Of a stretch of 8,351 nt of DNA, positions 1-6,114 are shown in pieces. The stretch spans positions 1 to 8,351 of the forward strand of contig CAXTMV010000244.1 in NCBI GenBank assembly GCA_964245425.1, read 5' to 3'. A model generated the notes under the pieces. It saw only the letters and a list, made by a program, of their open reading frames with translations. It made no database searches and was not told the DNA's origin. Numbering within the stretch: position 1 is the stretch's first letter; the number at the start of each line of letters is the position of its first letter. Origin of the DNA: JACMLD01 sp964245425 (GTDB lineage Bacteria; Bacteroidota; Bacteroidia; Chitinophagales; Chitinophagaceae). The translations under genes and the position numbers were made by a program.

Positions 1-1
1 C

Positions 2-643
2 CCGCATGCAGCTTTTGCCGCCATGATAGCCCGCCTTGATAAGTATACCGGCGAAATTATGCAGGCACTGAAGGAGGAGGGAATGGAAGAAAATACGCTG
101 GTTCTTTTTACAAGCGACAATGGCCCGCACCGCGAGAATGGTGGAGACCCCGATTTTTTTAATAACCATGGAGAACTTCGGGGCATTAAAAGAGATTTGT
201 ATGAAGGAGGTATCCGCGTGCCCTTTATTGCCAGCTGGAAAGGCATCATAACACCCGGCATTAGCCGGCAGCCAGCCATCTTCTACGATATATACCCGCT
301 TTTTCAGCAGCTGGCAGGTATACCTGTTACCGAAAACATTGATGGTATTTCCATATGGCCGCTGCTGACCGGCCAGCCACAAATAGAACACGATTATCTT
401 TATTGGGAATTTCACGAGAACAACGGGCGGCAGGCGCTGCGCTGGCATAACTGGAAAGCCGTAAAATTAAATGTGAACAAAGAAGCAACAGCTCCTGTTG
501 AATTGTATAACCTCGATACTGACCCCGGCGAAAAAAATAACCTGGCGGCGCAATATCCCGTCATTGCCAGGCAACTGGACAGCCTGATTAAACAGGCACA
601 CCGGCCCGACAAGCAATGGCCATTGTTGCCAAACGAATTCTGA
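2..643 (+). CDS. Sulfatase (arylsulfatase A-like, S1 family), C-terminal part, 5' end outside window
   Basis: This enzyme hydrolyses a sulfate ester, probably on a sulfated glycan, in the periplasm or at the cell surface. The frame is open to the window edge and 213 codons are visible. The first residues (PHAAFAAMIARLDKYTGEI) match the interior helix of S1 sulfatases rather than a protein start, so the ATG at 23 is internal. The signature FTSDNGPH follows (Asp at 116-118, Asn at 119-121; these are metal ligands in the family), then LRGIKRDLYEGGIRVPF, whose Lys corresponds to the conserved sulfate-contacting lysine. The C-terminal subdomain has the usual YWEFHE, a WKAVK strand and an ELYNLDTDPGEKNNLA motif. 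The CxPSR-type formylglycine site and the signal peptide must lie upstream and cannot be checked. The substrate is unknown. Neighbouring galactanases suggest a polysaccharide-degrading context, but a 164-base gap separates this gene from the next one. Confidence 0.93.
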   Translation, partial: PHAAFAAMIARLDKYTGEIMQALKEEGMEENTLVLFTSDNGPHRENGGDPDFFNNHGELRGIKRDLYEGGIRVPFIASWKGIITPGISRQPAIFYDIYPLFQQLAGIPVTENIDGISIWPLLTGQPQIEHDYLYWEFHENNGRQALRWHNWKAVKLNVNKEATAPVELYNLDTDPGEKNNLAAQYPVIARQLDSLIKQAHRPDKQWPLLPNEF

Positions 644-807
644 ATGGCAATGCAACACAGATGGGTATGATTTTTTATGATGGGCTTATGATTTTTGACA
701 GGCATAAGATGAATATGCCGTATCTTTTCTTATAATGTATAATTTTTCGACCCTGTAAAAATCTTATCTGATCCTAAGCATCATCATCGTTCTAAAATAT
801 TCGTTCC

Positions 808-1797
808 ATGCCATACACTGCACATCCCGATCGATACAAAAAAATGGAATACCGCAGGTCCGGAAACAGCGGGCTGAAATTGCCTGTATTATCGCTGGGT
901 CTCTGGCATAATTTCGGGCATGTAGACATGCTGGAGAACTGCCGCAGTATTTTACGCCTTGCCTTCGACAGCGGTGTTACGCATTTCGACCTGGCTAATA
1001 ATTACGGTCCGCCTCCGGGCAGTGCAGAAGAGAATTTCGGGCGATTGTTGAAACAGGATTTTCTGCCTTATCGCGATGAACTGATCATTTCTACCAAGGC
1101 AGGGTATTATATGTGGGAGGGACCCTATGGCGACTGGGGATCAAAAAAATACCTGGTCTCCAGTCTTGACCAGAGCCTGAAAAGAATGGGACTGGACTAT
1201 GTTGATATTTTTTATCATCATCGGCCAGACCCCAACACCCCGCTGGAAGAGACCATGACGGCCCTCGATTTAATTGTTCGCCAGGGAAAGGCCTTGTACG
1301 TTGGACTTTCCAATTATAAAAAAGAAGAAGCGGCAGCAGCTTTTGCGCTGCTTCGCCAGCTGGGAACGCCCTGTGTTATTCACCAGCCAAAATACTCTAT
1401 GTTTGAGCGCTGGGTAGAAGATGGGCTGCTGGATACCCTTGAAAAAGAGGGGGTGGGCTGCATACCTTTTTCGCCCCTGGCGCAGGGGCTGCTGACCAAT
1501 AAATACCTGCAGGGTATTCCGGCAGATTCACGTGCAGCCAAGCCAACCGGTTTTTTAAAGCAGGAACAGGTTACTGCTGAAAAGATAAAACAAATAAACG
1601 CGTTGAATGACATCGCGGAAAAACGCGGACAAACACTGGCACAGATGTCGCTTGCCTGGCTGTTAAAAGACAAACGCGTTACTTCCGTTTTAATCGGCGC
1701 CAGCAAACCCGAACAGTTGTCTGATTCTTTGCACTGCCAGGATAATATTCAGTTTTCTGCAGCAGAACTGGCTGCAATAGAGAATGTGTTGCGTTGA
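808..1797 (+). CDS. yghZ: Aldo/keto reductase, YghZ/Gpr (AKR14) type
   Basis: This is a cytoplasmic NADPH-dependent aldo/keto reductase. Its closest well-known relative is E. coli YghZ (Gpr), which reduces L-glyceraldehyde 3-phosphate and methylglyoxal. As I recall the E. coli protein, the match is strong along the whole length: LSLGLWHNFGH at residues 28-38, HFDLANNYGPPPGSAEENFGRLL at 59-81, ELIISTKAGY at 91-100, LDQSLKRMGLDYVDIFYHHR at 120-139, and WLLKDKRVTSVLIGAS near the end. The catalytic tetrad is Asp61, Tyr66, Lys97 and His138. The ATG at 808 is preferred over the one at 844 because YghZ also has the residues before the M-x-Y-R strand. At 329 residues it lacks only a short C-terminal tail seen in E. 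coli. It stands alone: 164 bases follow the sulfatase, and a large hairpin lies between it and the GH53 genes. The in vivo substrate here is unknown; it could reduce an aldehyde arising from sugar breakdown. Confidence 0.94.
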   Translation: MPYTAHPDRYKKMEYRRSGNSGLKLPVLSLGLWHNFGHVDMLENCRSILRLAFDSGVTHFDLANNYGPPPGSAEENFGRLLKQDFLPYRDELIISTKAGYYMWEGPYGDWGSKKYLVSSLDQSLKRMGLDYVDIFYHHRPDPNTPLEETMTALDLIVRQGKALYVGLSNYKKEEAAAAFALLRQLGTPCVIHQPKYSMFERWVEDGLLDTLEKEGVGCIPFSPLAQGLLTNKYLQGIPADSRAAKPTGFLKQEQVTAEKIKQINALNDIAEKRGQTLAQMSLAWLLKDKRVTSVLIGASKPEQLSDSLHCQDNIQFSAAELAAIENVLR

Positions 1798-1802
1798 GAT
1801 GC

Positions 1803-1875
1803 CTGATGGCTGATGTTGGGATGTTGAGATTTGCATAGCGAAAGAAATGTACAAATCTCAAAAGCTCCCCATCAG
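1803..1875 (+). terminator. Large imperfect hairpin after the aldo/keto reductase; possible terminator or intergenic repeat
   Basis: Nested inverted repeats occupy this gap. The outer arms are CTGATGG (1803-1809) and CCATCAG (1869-1875). GGA (1819-1821) can pair with TCC (1866-1868). The core arms TTGAGATTTG (1824-1833) and CAAATCTCAA (1852-1861) are perfect over 10 bp, and CAT/ATG (1834-1836/1847-1849) extends the stem past a two-base bulge. The structure begins six bases after the aldo/keto reductase stop codon. No T-tract follows the right arm, so it is not a textbook intrinsic terminator. It could instead be an mRNA 3'-end stabiliser or a copy of a dispersed intergenic repeat. Confidence 0.5.
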
Positions 1876-1892
1876 AAATTTCCGGTAATTTT

Positions 1893-1935
1893 TACCTACT
1901 TTTATAAAGTGGTTATCGCTTTTAATCAGTAGGTA
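1893..1935 (+). promoter_or_regulatory. Hairpin in the leader of the first GH53 gene, right arm abutting the start codon
   Basis: TACCTACT (1893-1900) and AGTAGGTA (1928-1935) form a perfect 8-bp inverted repeat whose last base is the A of the ATG at 1935. Inside it, TTA/TAA (1902-1904/1923-1925) and AAAG/CTTT (1906-1909/1919-1922) can pair around a 9-base loop, giving about 15 bp in total. As RNA this would hide the initiation region. As DNA it could be an operator with 8-bp half-sites. Both functions are inferences from symmetry alone. Confidence 0.35.
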
Positions 1936-3116
1936 TGAGAACAATGGCTTGCCGGAACAGTCTTATTGTATTGCTATTCATTATTGCCTCCTGCAAAAAA
2001 GCAGAACAGTCTACCGGCTCCGTTGTAAGCCCCTCCCCGGCAAAGGTTTTTTATGCTACCGATAAATTTGTGATGGGAGCTGATCTCTCTTCCGTAAACG
2101 GCGTGGAAGACCACGGTGGTGCATACAAGGATTCCGCACAGGCAAAAGATCCGTTTCTTATTTTTAGAAACCATGGGGCCAATACCATCCGGGTGCGGCT
2201 GTGGAATAACCCGCAATGGCTGGCGGCATATAACAATGGCAAGGTATACAGCGATCTCGCTGATGTTGAAAAAACCATCCAGCGCGCCAAAAACACAGGC
2301 ATGGCCGTTTGCCTGGATCTGCATTATTCCGATGAATGGGCAGACCCCGCCAACCAGGCCACTCCGGCTGCCTGGGCCGGTCTTCCGCTGATTACATTGG
2401 AAGACTCCGTGTACAATTATACAAAGGGCGTATTGTCTGCACTGAAAAGCAAACAGCTTATTCCCGAATTTATACAGGTAGGCAATGAAACCAACCAGGG
2501 CATGTTGTTCCCTGCCGGAAAAATAGTCAATGATAACTGGACAGCATTCGGCTCGCTGCTTAACAGTGGTATCAGGGCCATCAGGGATTTTTCAGCCCCC
2601 TCGCCCATACGTCCTGCAATCATATTGCATGTAGCAGAGCCTGAAAATGCAGATTATTTTGCGAACGGCGTCATCAACAAAGCGGGGGTTACTGATTTTG
2701 ACATTCTAGGTATTTCGTATTATTATATTTGGTCTACGGCCACAACACTGAAACAGGTAAGTAGCACCATCAGCGCCTTGAAATCAAAATACAATAAGAA
2801 TATTATGGTGATGGAGACCGCTTATCCCTGGACGGCGGCCTATGCAGACAGCTATACCAATGTTATCTCCGGCGGTACGGCCTTTGCCGGTTATGCCGTT
2901 TCCGCCCAGGGCCAGTACCAGTATATGAAAGACCTGGCCCAGCAGGTAATTACGGGCGGCGGCAGCGGCATCATTTATTGGGAACCTGCCTGGATAAGCT
3001 CTGGCCTGGCAGACCAATGGGGTACGGGCAGCAGTTGGGAAAATAATACTTTCTTTGATTTTTCCGGTGCTGTTTTACCCGGTATCGATTTTATGAATTA
3101 TGTCTATCAATTCTAA
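1935..3116 (+). CDS. GH53 arabinogalactan endo-beta-1,4-galactanase, predicted lipoprotein
   Basis: This enzyme cleaves beta-1,4-linked galactan (type I arabinogalactan, pectin side chains; EC 3.2.1.89 for the family). The N-terminus is a lipoprotein signal: a hydrophobic run at residues 9-18 ends in the lipobox IASC with Cys20, followed by KKAE and a Ser/Pro-rich linker, so the protein is probably anchored in the outer membrane. The GH53 (beta/alpha)8 barrel of clan GH-A runs from about residue 45 to the end: VMGADLS, NTIRVRLWNNP (83-93), LDLHYSDEWADP (127-138), QVGNETNQG (181-189) with acid/base Glu185, LGISYYYIW (258-266), MVMETAYPW (291-299) with nucleophile Glu294, and IIYWEPAW (346-353). 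Cleft loops 7 and 8 are full length (contrast the next gene). Starts at 1935 and 1944 are both possible and both keep the signal; 1935 is used. It ends nine bases before the second GH53 gene, so the two are probably co-transcribed. Confidence 0.93.
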   Translation: MRTMACRNSLIVLLFIIASCKKAEQSTGSVVSPSPAKVFYATDKFVMGADLSSVNGVEDHGGAYKDSAQAKDPFLIFRNHGANTIRVRLWNNPQWLAAYNNGKVYSDLADVEKTIQRAKNTGMAVCLDLHYSDEWADPANQATPAAWAGLPLITLEDSVYNYTKGVLSALKSKQLIPEFIQVGNETNQGMLFPAGKIVNDNWTAFGSLLNSGIRAIRDFSAPSPIRPAIILHVAEPENADYFANGVINKAGVTDFDILGISYYYIWSTATTLKQVSSTISALKSKYNKNIMVMETAYPWTAAYADSYTNVISGGTAFAGYAVSAQGQYQYMKDLAQQVITGGGSGIIYWEPAWISSGLADQWGTGSSWENNTFFDFSGAVLPGIDFMNYVYQF

Positions 3117-3125
3117 CAATAATCT

Positions 3126-4127
3126 ATGTGCAACGGTAAAAAATTTTTCCTTCCTGTCTGCCTGCTGTTGCTGGCTACTACCGGCTATGCCCAGTCGCCA
3201 TTAAAACTACCGGCCGATAAAATGCTCGGTGCCGATATTTCTTTTTTGCCCGAGCTGGAAAGCAGGGGGCGGAAATTTTATGAGGGCGGCGTAGAGAAAG
3301 ATGCCATCGAGATATTAAAAAGCAAAGGATTCAATTATATACGCCTGCGCATTTTCAATAACCCGTCAGCTGACAGCGGTTATTCGCCGGGTAAAGGTTT
3401 CTGCGACCTGGAACATACCCGGCAGATGGCCCTTCGTATTAAAAAAGCAGGTTTAAAACTGCTGCTTGATTTTCATTACAGCGATACCTGGGCAGATCCG
3501 CAGAAACAATTCAAACCTGCTGCCTGGAAAGGATATGATTTTAAGCAGCTGTCGAAAGCCGTGCATGATTTTACCCGGTCTGTGTTGTTATCACTAAAGG
3601 AACAGGGCACCCTGCCTGATATGGTACAGGTGGGCAATGAAATCAATCATGGTATGATCTGGCCCGATGCTGCCATTCAGCACCTGGATACATTGGCAGC
3701 CCTGCTCCGTTCGGGTATTGCAGCGGTGCGGGAAACCAATCCATCTACGCCGGTGATGCTTCATATTGCCTGCGGCGGCCAGAATAAAGAGTCGCGGTAT
3801 TTTATTGACAATATGCTGCAGCGGGGGGTGGTTTTTGATATTATCGGCGAATCCTATTATCCCCGCTGGCATGGCACTACCGATAGCCTGCAGAACAACC
3901 TGGCAGATCTGACCGCCCGGTATAAGCAACCTGTAGTGGTGGTAGAATATTCAGAAAAAAAGCAGGCGGTAAATGATATTGTTTTTTCATTGCCGGGCGG
4001 CAAGGGCCTGGGCACTTTTATTTGGGAACCACTGAGCTGGGGGGAAACTTTTTTTGACAAAGAAGGAAAGCCCAATGAACTGCTGGATATTTACCCGGCT
4101 TTGCAGAAAAAATATGATGTAAAATAA
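3126..4127 (+). CDS. Second GH53 family glycosidase, secreted, with shortened active-site loops
   Basis: This is a second member of the endo-beta-1,4-galactanase family, only distantly similar to its neighbour. A standard signal peptide (Lys5-Lys6, hydrophobic 7-19, probable cleavage after Ala22 in GYAQ) replaces the lipobox, which suggests a periplasmic or secreted enzyme. Family motifs are complete: LGADISFLPELESRG (34-48), YIRLRIFNNP (71-80), LLDFHYSDTWADP (113-125), QVGNEINHGMIWP (168-180) with acid/base Glu172, IGESYYPRW (240-248), VVVVEYSE (270-277) with nucleophile Glu274, and FIWEP (298-302). The segment from nucleophile to WEP is 26 residues, against 55 in the upstream gene. The segment from WEP to the FFD strand is also about 15 residues shorter. 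Loops 7 and 8, which shape the substrate cleft, are therefore trimmed. The likely role is in periplasmic processing of galacto-oligosaccharides or a related substrate, but this is inferred. Confidence 0.9.
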   Translation: MCNGKKFFLPVCLLLLATTGYAQSPLKLPADKMLGADISFLPELESRGRKFYEGGVEKDAIEILKSKGFNYIRLRIFNNPSADSGYSPGKGFCDLEHTRQMALRIKKAGLKLLLDFHYSDTWADPQKQFKPAAWKGYDFKQLSKAVHDFTRSVLLSLKEQGTLPDMVQVGNEINHGMIWPDAAIQHLDTLAALLRSGIAAVRETNPSTPVMLHIACGGQNKESRYFIDNMLQRGVVFDIIGESYYPRWHGTTDSLQNNLADLTARYKQPVVVVEYSEKKQAVNDIVFSLPGGKGLGTFIWEPLSWGETFFDKEGKPNELLDIYPALQKKYDVK

Positions 4128-4140
4128 CCAGCCGGTCAGT

Positions 4141-4185
4141 ATCTTGTGGAAGGCGGTTGATGGGTTGACAGTAGCGGCGCAAGAT
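4141..4185 (+). promoter_or_regulatory. Weak hairpin downstream of the second GH53 gene
   Basis: ATCTTGTG (4141-4148) pairs with CGCAAGAT (4178-4185) over 8 bp with one G.T pair, 13 bases after the GH53 stop codon. The loop is about 29 bases and no T-tract follows, so the case for a terminator is poor. It is listed because it is the only symmetric element directly behind this gene. Confidence 0.2.
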
Positions 4186-4227
4186 CGTAAAAATGGCTAC
4201 AGCAGACCCAATGGGGCTGTTGTTTGT

Positions 4228-4281
4228 CAGCCCAGGCTACAGGCCTGGGTTGCCCGGATACCGGATATGCCTGCAACCCGG
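4228..4281 (+). promoter_or_regulatory. Mutually exclusive GC-rich hairpins with a tandem CCGGATA repeat, upstream of the SDR gene
   Basis: CAGCCCAGGC (4228-4237) pairs with GCCTGGGTTG (4243-4252) around a five-base loop (10 bp, one G.T). Alternatively GGGTTGC (4247-4253) pairs with GCAACCC (4273-4279). The two stems share bases 4247-4252, so only one can form at a time. The heptamer CCGGATA occurs twice in direct tandem (4254-4260, 4261-4267) inside the second stem's loop. Competing stems upstream of a gene resemble attenuator architecture, and a 17-codon reading frame begins at 4267 in the same region. There is no T-tract behind either stem, so any control would more likely act on translation or RNA stability. 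This is an inference from sequence symmetry. Confidence 0.35.
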
Positions 4282-4316
4282 AAACAAAGCATTTTCTCAC
4301 CTTTAATTTTTGACTT

Positions 4317-5087
4317 TTGAATCTGTTCAGCCTGCAAAATAAAAAAGTGGTAATAACAGGTGCCGGCAGCGGTATTGGCAAATCCGTGGCCCTTCTTTTT
4401 GCCAGGCAGGGTGCAAATGTATACCTGCTGGATATAAACGAAAAACAAGCCGCGGAAGTGGCAGCAGAGATAACAGCAGCTGGGGGGAAGGCGGTCATTC
4501 ATATTGCAGATGTGGCCGACCAGAAAAAGCTGCTGGCTGTTTTTGAGCAGATCGGATCGCCTGATATCCTGGTAAACAGTGCGGGCATCTCCCATATTGG
4601 CAAAGCCGATACCACCACGGCAGAAGATTTTGACCGGCTATTCAATGTGAATGTAAAGGGCTTGTACAATTGTTTGTACGCCGCCATTCCGTTGATGAAA
4701 AAAAATAAAGGAGGTGTTATCCTGAACATGTCTTCTATTGCCGCACTGGTGGGCATACCAGATCGGTTTGCCTATTCCATGACAAAGGGAGCGGTAGCCG
4801 CCATGACGCTGTCGGTTGCCAAAGATTACCTGGCAGATAATATCCGCTGCAACTGTATTTCGCCGGCAAGGGTGCACACGGCTTTTGTAGATGGCTTCCT
4901 GGCAAAAAATTATCCCGGTAAAGAAGCCGAGATGTTTGAAAAATTATCTAAAACCCAGCCGATTGGCCGCATGGCCCAACCGGATGAAATAGCGCACCTC
5001 ATTCTATACCTTTGTTCTGATGAAGCGGGGTTTATTACCGGGTGCGATTATCCCATCGATGGCGGGTTTACAAGACTGAATAACTAG
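4317..5087 (+). CDS. Short-chain dehydrogenase/reductase (SDR), probable 2-keto-3-deoxy-L-sugar-acid 4-dehydrogenase
   Basis: This is a cytoplasmic classical SDR oxidoreductase of 256 residues. The Rossmann cofactor motif TGAGSGIG is at residues 14-21, and Asp39 at the end of beta2 indicates NAD rather than NADP. NSAG is at 87-90, and the catalytic residues are Asn112, Ser140, Tyr153 and Lys157 (YSMTK). It ends with GCDYPIDGGFT, typical of the family. The start is a TTG at 4317. An in-frame TGA at 4311-4313 rules out anything further upstream, and the next alternative, GTG at 4347, would remove most of strand beta1. The following gene, 84 bases downstream, is an FAH-family hydrolase. SDR plus FAH is the pairing of the last two steps in non-phosphorylative L-fucose and L-rhamnose catabolism (KDF/KDR 4-dehydrogenase, then diketo-acid hydrolase). 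That assignment is contextual; sequence alone proves only the SDR fold and its cofactor preference. Confidence 0.88.
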   Translation: MNLFSLQNKKVVITGAGSGIGKSVALLFARQGANVYLLDINEKQAAEVAAEITAAGGKAVIHIADVADQKKLLAVFEQIGSPDILVNSAGISHIGKADTTTAEDFDRLFNVNVKGLYNCLYAAIPLMKKNKGGVILNMSSIAALVGIPDRFAYSMTKGAVAAMTLSVAKDYLADNIRCNCISPARVHTAFVDGFLAKNYPGKEAEMFEKLSKTQPIGRMAQPDEIAHLILYLCSDEAGFITGCDYPIDGGFTRLNN

Positions 5088-5171
5088 GCCGGCACGGACC
5101 GTATCTGCAGCCGGTAGGTATTTACCAAATTGAAAATAGATCAACCGTATAAAAATTACAATCGCCAGCAC

Positions 5172-6023
5172 ATGAAACTAATTCGGTACATAGAAAATGG
5201 TCATACCAAAACAGGTGTTGTAATAGACGAAAAGTATTATAATACAAGCGCTTTCGGGGAGGATTACAACGAAGCTTTTTTTACCAATTACGGCCTCAAC
5301 CGCCTGGATGATTACCTGAAATCGACCGCCAGCAACCTGCCTGAAGCGGGCAAAGAAATAAAGCTAACCTCGCCGGTAGCAAGGCCTTCCAAGATCATTT
5401 GCATTGGCCTCAACTATGCGGATCATGCAAAGGAAACCGGTGCCACGCCGCCACCGGAACCGGTCATCTTTATGAAAGCCACCACGGCGCTTTGCGGACC
5501 TTTTGATGATATCATCATTCCCAAAAATTCCAAAAAAACAGACTGGGAGGTAGAACTGGCCGTGGTGATTGGCAAAAGGGCCAGCTATGTAAATGAAGCC
5601 GATGCCATGGAGTATGTAGCGGGTTATTGCCTGCACAATGATGTGTCTGAACGTGCATTCCAGATAGAAAGAAGCGGTACCTGGGACAAGGGCAAGGGTT
5701 GCGACACGTTTGCGCCCCTGGGGCCTTACCTGGTTACAAAAGATGAAATTGCCGACGTCAATAAACTGCGGTTATGGCTTACCGTTAATGGAAAAAAAAT
5801 GCAGGACGGAACAACGGCCAATCTTATTTTTAAAATACCGTTCCTGGTGTCCTACACCAGCCAGTTTATGACCCTGCTGCCAGGCGATATCATTTCTACC
5901 GGCACACCCGCCGGTGTTGCCATGGGCATGAGCCCCCAGCCTTACCTGCAGCCGGGAGATGTAATTGAATTGGGGATTGATGGGCTCGGTACGGCAAGGC
6001 AAACGCTGAAAGCGTACCAGTAA
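5172..6023 (+). CDS. Fumarylacetoacetate hydrolase (FAH) family protein, probable 2,4-diketo-3-deoxy-L-fuconate/rhamnonate hydrolase
   Basis: This is a metal-dependent hydrolase of the FAH fold, which splits a C-C bond in 2,4-diketo acids. It has 283 residues, the normal length for the single-domain family. Visible motifs: IICIGLNYADHAKE at 75-88 (His85 and Glu88 in the catalytic region), FMKATTALCGPFD at 100-112, DWEVELAVVIG at 124-134 with metal ligands Glu126 and Glu128, GYCLHNDVSER at 151-161 with metal ligand Asp157, a DTFAPLGP motif, and IISTGTPAGVAMG towards the C-terminus. The ATG at 5172 is chosen because family members begin MKLIRY. An in-frame TTG at 5130 would add 14 unrelated residues. 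Next to the SDR it would release pyruvate and L-lactate from the oxidised deoxy-sugar acid. Other FAH activities, such as acylpyruvate hydrolase, are possible, and the common label ureidoglycolate lyase is unlikely given this context. Confidence 0.9.
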   Translation: MKLIRYIENGHTKTGVVIDEKYYNTSAFGEDYNEAFFTNYGLNRLDDYLKSTASNLPEAGKEIKLTSPVARPSKIICIGLNYADHAKETGATPPPEPVIFMKATTALCGPFDDIIIPKNSKKTDWEVELAVVIGKRASYVNEADAMEYVAGYCLHNDVSERAFQIERSGTWDKGKGCDTFAPLGPYLVTKDEIADVNKLRLWLTVNGKKMQDGTTANLIFKIPFLVSYTSQFMTLLPGDIISTGTPAGVAMGMSPQPYLQPGDVIELGIDGLGTARQTLKAYQ

Positions 6024-6025
6024 TG

Positions 6026-6114
6026 CTCAATAGTACACACTCAATATTCCATGATCAAGCCTCAAATGAACAGGGATCATTGATTATGGAGTGTTGATTA
6101 TTGAGTTTTTATTA
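6026..6114 (+). terminator. Long hairpin plus T-tract between convergent genes; terminator
   Basis: The outer arms CTCAATA (6026-6032) and TATTGAG (6099-6105) are perfect. An alternative 8-bp pairing uses ACTCAATA (6039-6046) with TATTGAGT (6099-6106). The inner arms TCCATGATCAA (6048-6058) and TTGATTATGGA (6080-6090) pair over 11 bp with one G.T. TTTTTATTA follows at 6106-6114, as expected for an intrinsic terminator of + strand transcription. It starts three bases after the FAH stop codon. The right arm and T-tract also encode the last residues and stop codon of the convergent gene, so this is a compact shared 3' end. No T-tract is seen in the - direction. Confidence 0.7.

Noticed and set aside
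23..643. A small stand-alone sulfatase-like protein starting at ATG 23.
   Set aside because: The frame is open upstream and continues with typical sulfatase residues, so the ATG is internal to a gene cut by the window edge.
666..696. Direct repeat TATGATTTTT (666-675 and 688-696, second copy one base shorter at its end) after the sulfatase.
   Set aside because: The repeat is short and low in complexity, and has no partner structure or gene boundary to give it meaning.
694..728. Possible Bacteroidota promoter for the aldo/keto reductase: TTTG at 694-697 and TATCTTTT at 721-728, overlapping a CTTATG/CATAAG palindrome (685-690/703-708).
   Set aside because: The 23-base spacing looks longer than usual, the -7 box lacks its final G, and such words are common in an AT-rich gap. 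It is too weak to list as a feature.
4165..4193. TTGACA and TAAAAA separated by 17 bases, resembling a sigma-70 promoter before the SDR.
   Set aside because: The primary sigma factor of Bacteroidota does not use this consensus, and there is no matching TAnnTTTG.
4136..4595. Minus-strand open frames of about 120 codons covering the gap before the SDR and the SDR start.
   Set aside because: They run mostly antisense to a well-supported SDR gene, have no recognisable domain, and their composition fits a shadow of the + strand gene.
5130..5171. An N-terminal extension of the FAH protein from a TTG at 5130.
   Set aside because: The 14 extra residues do not resemble the family, while the ATG at 5172 gives the expected MKLIRY start.
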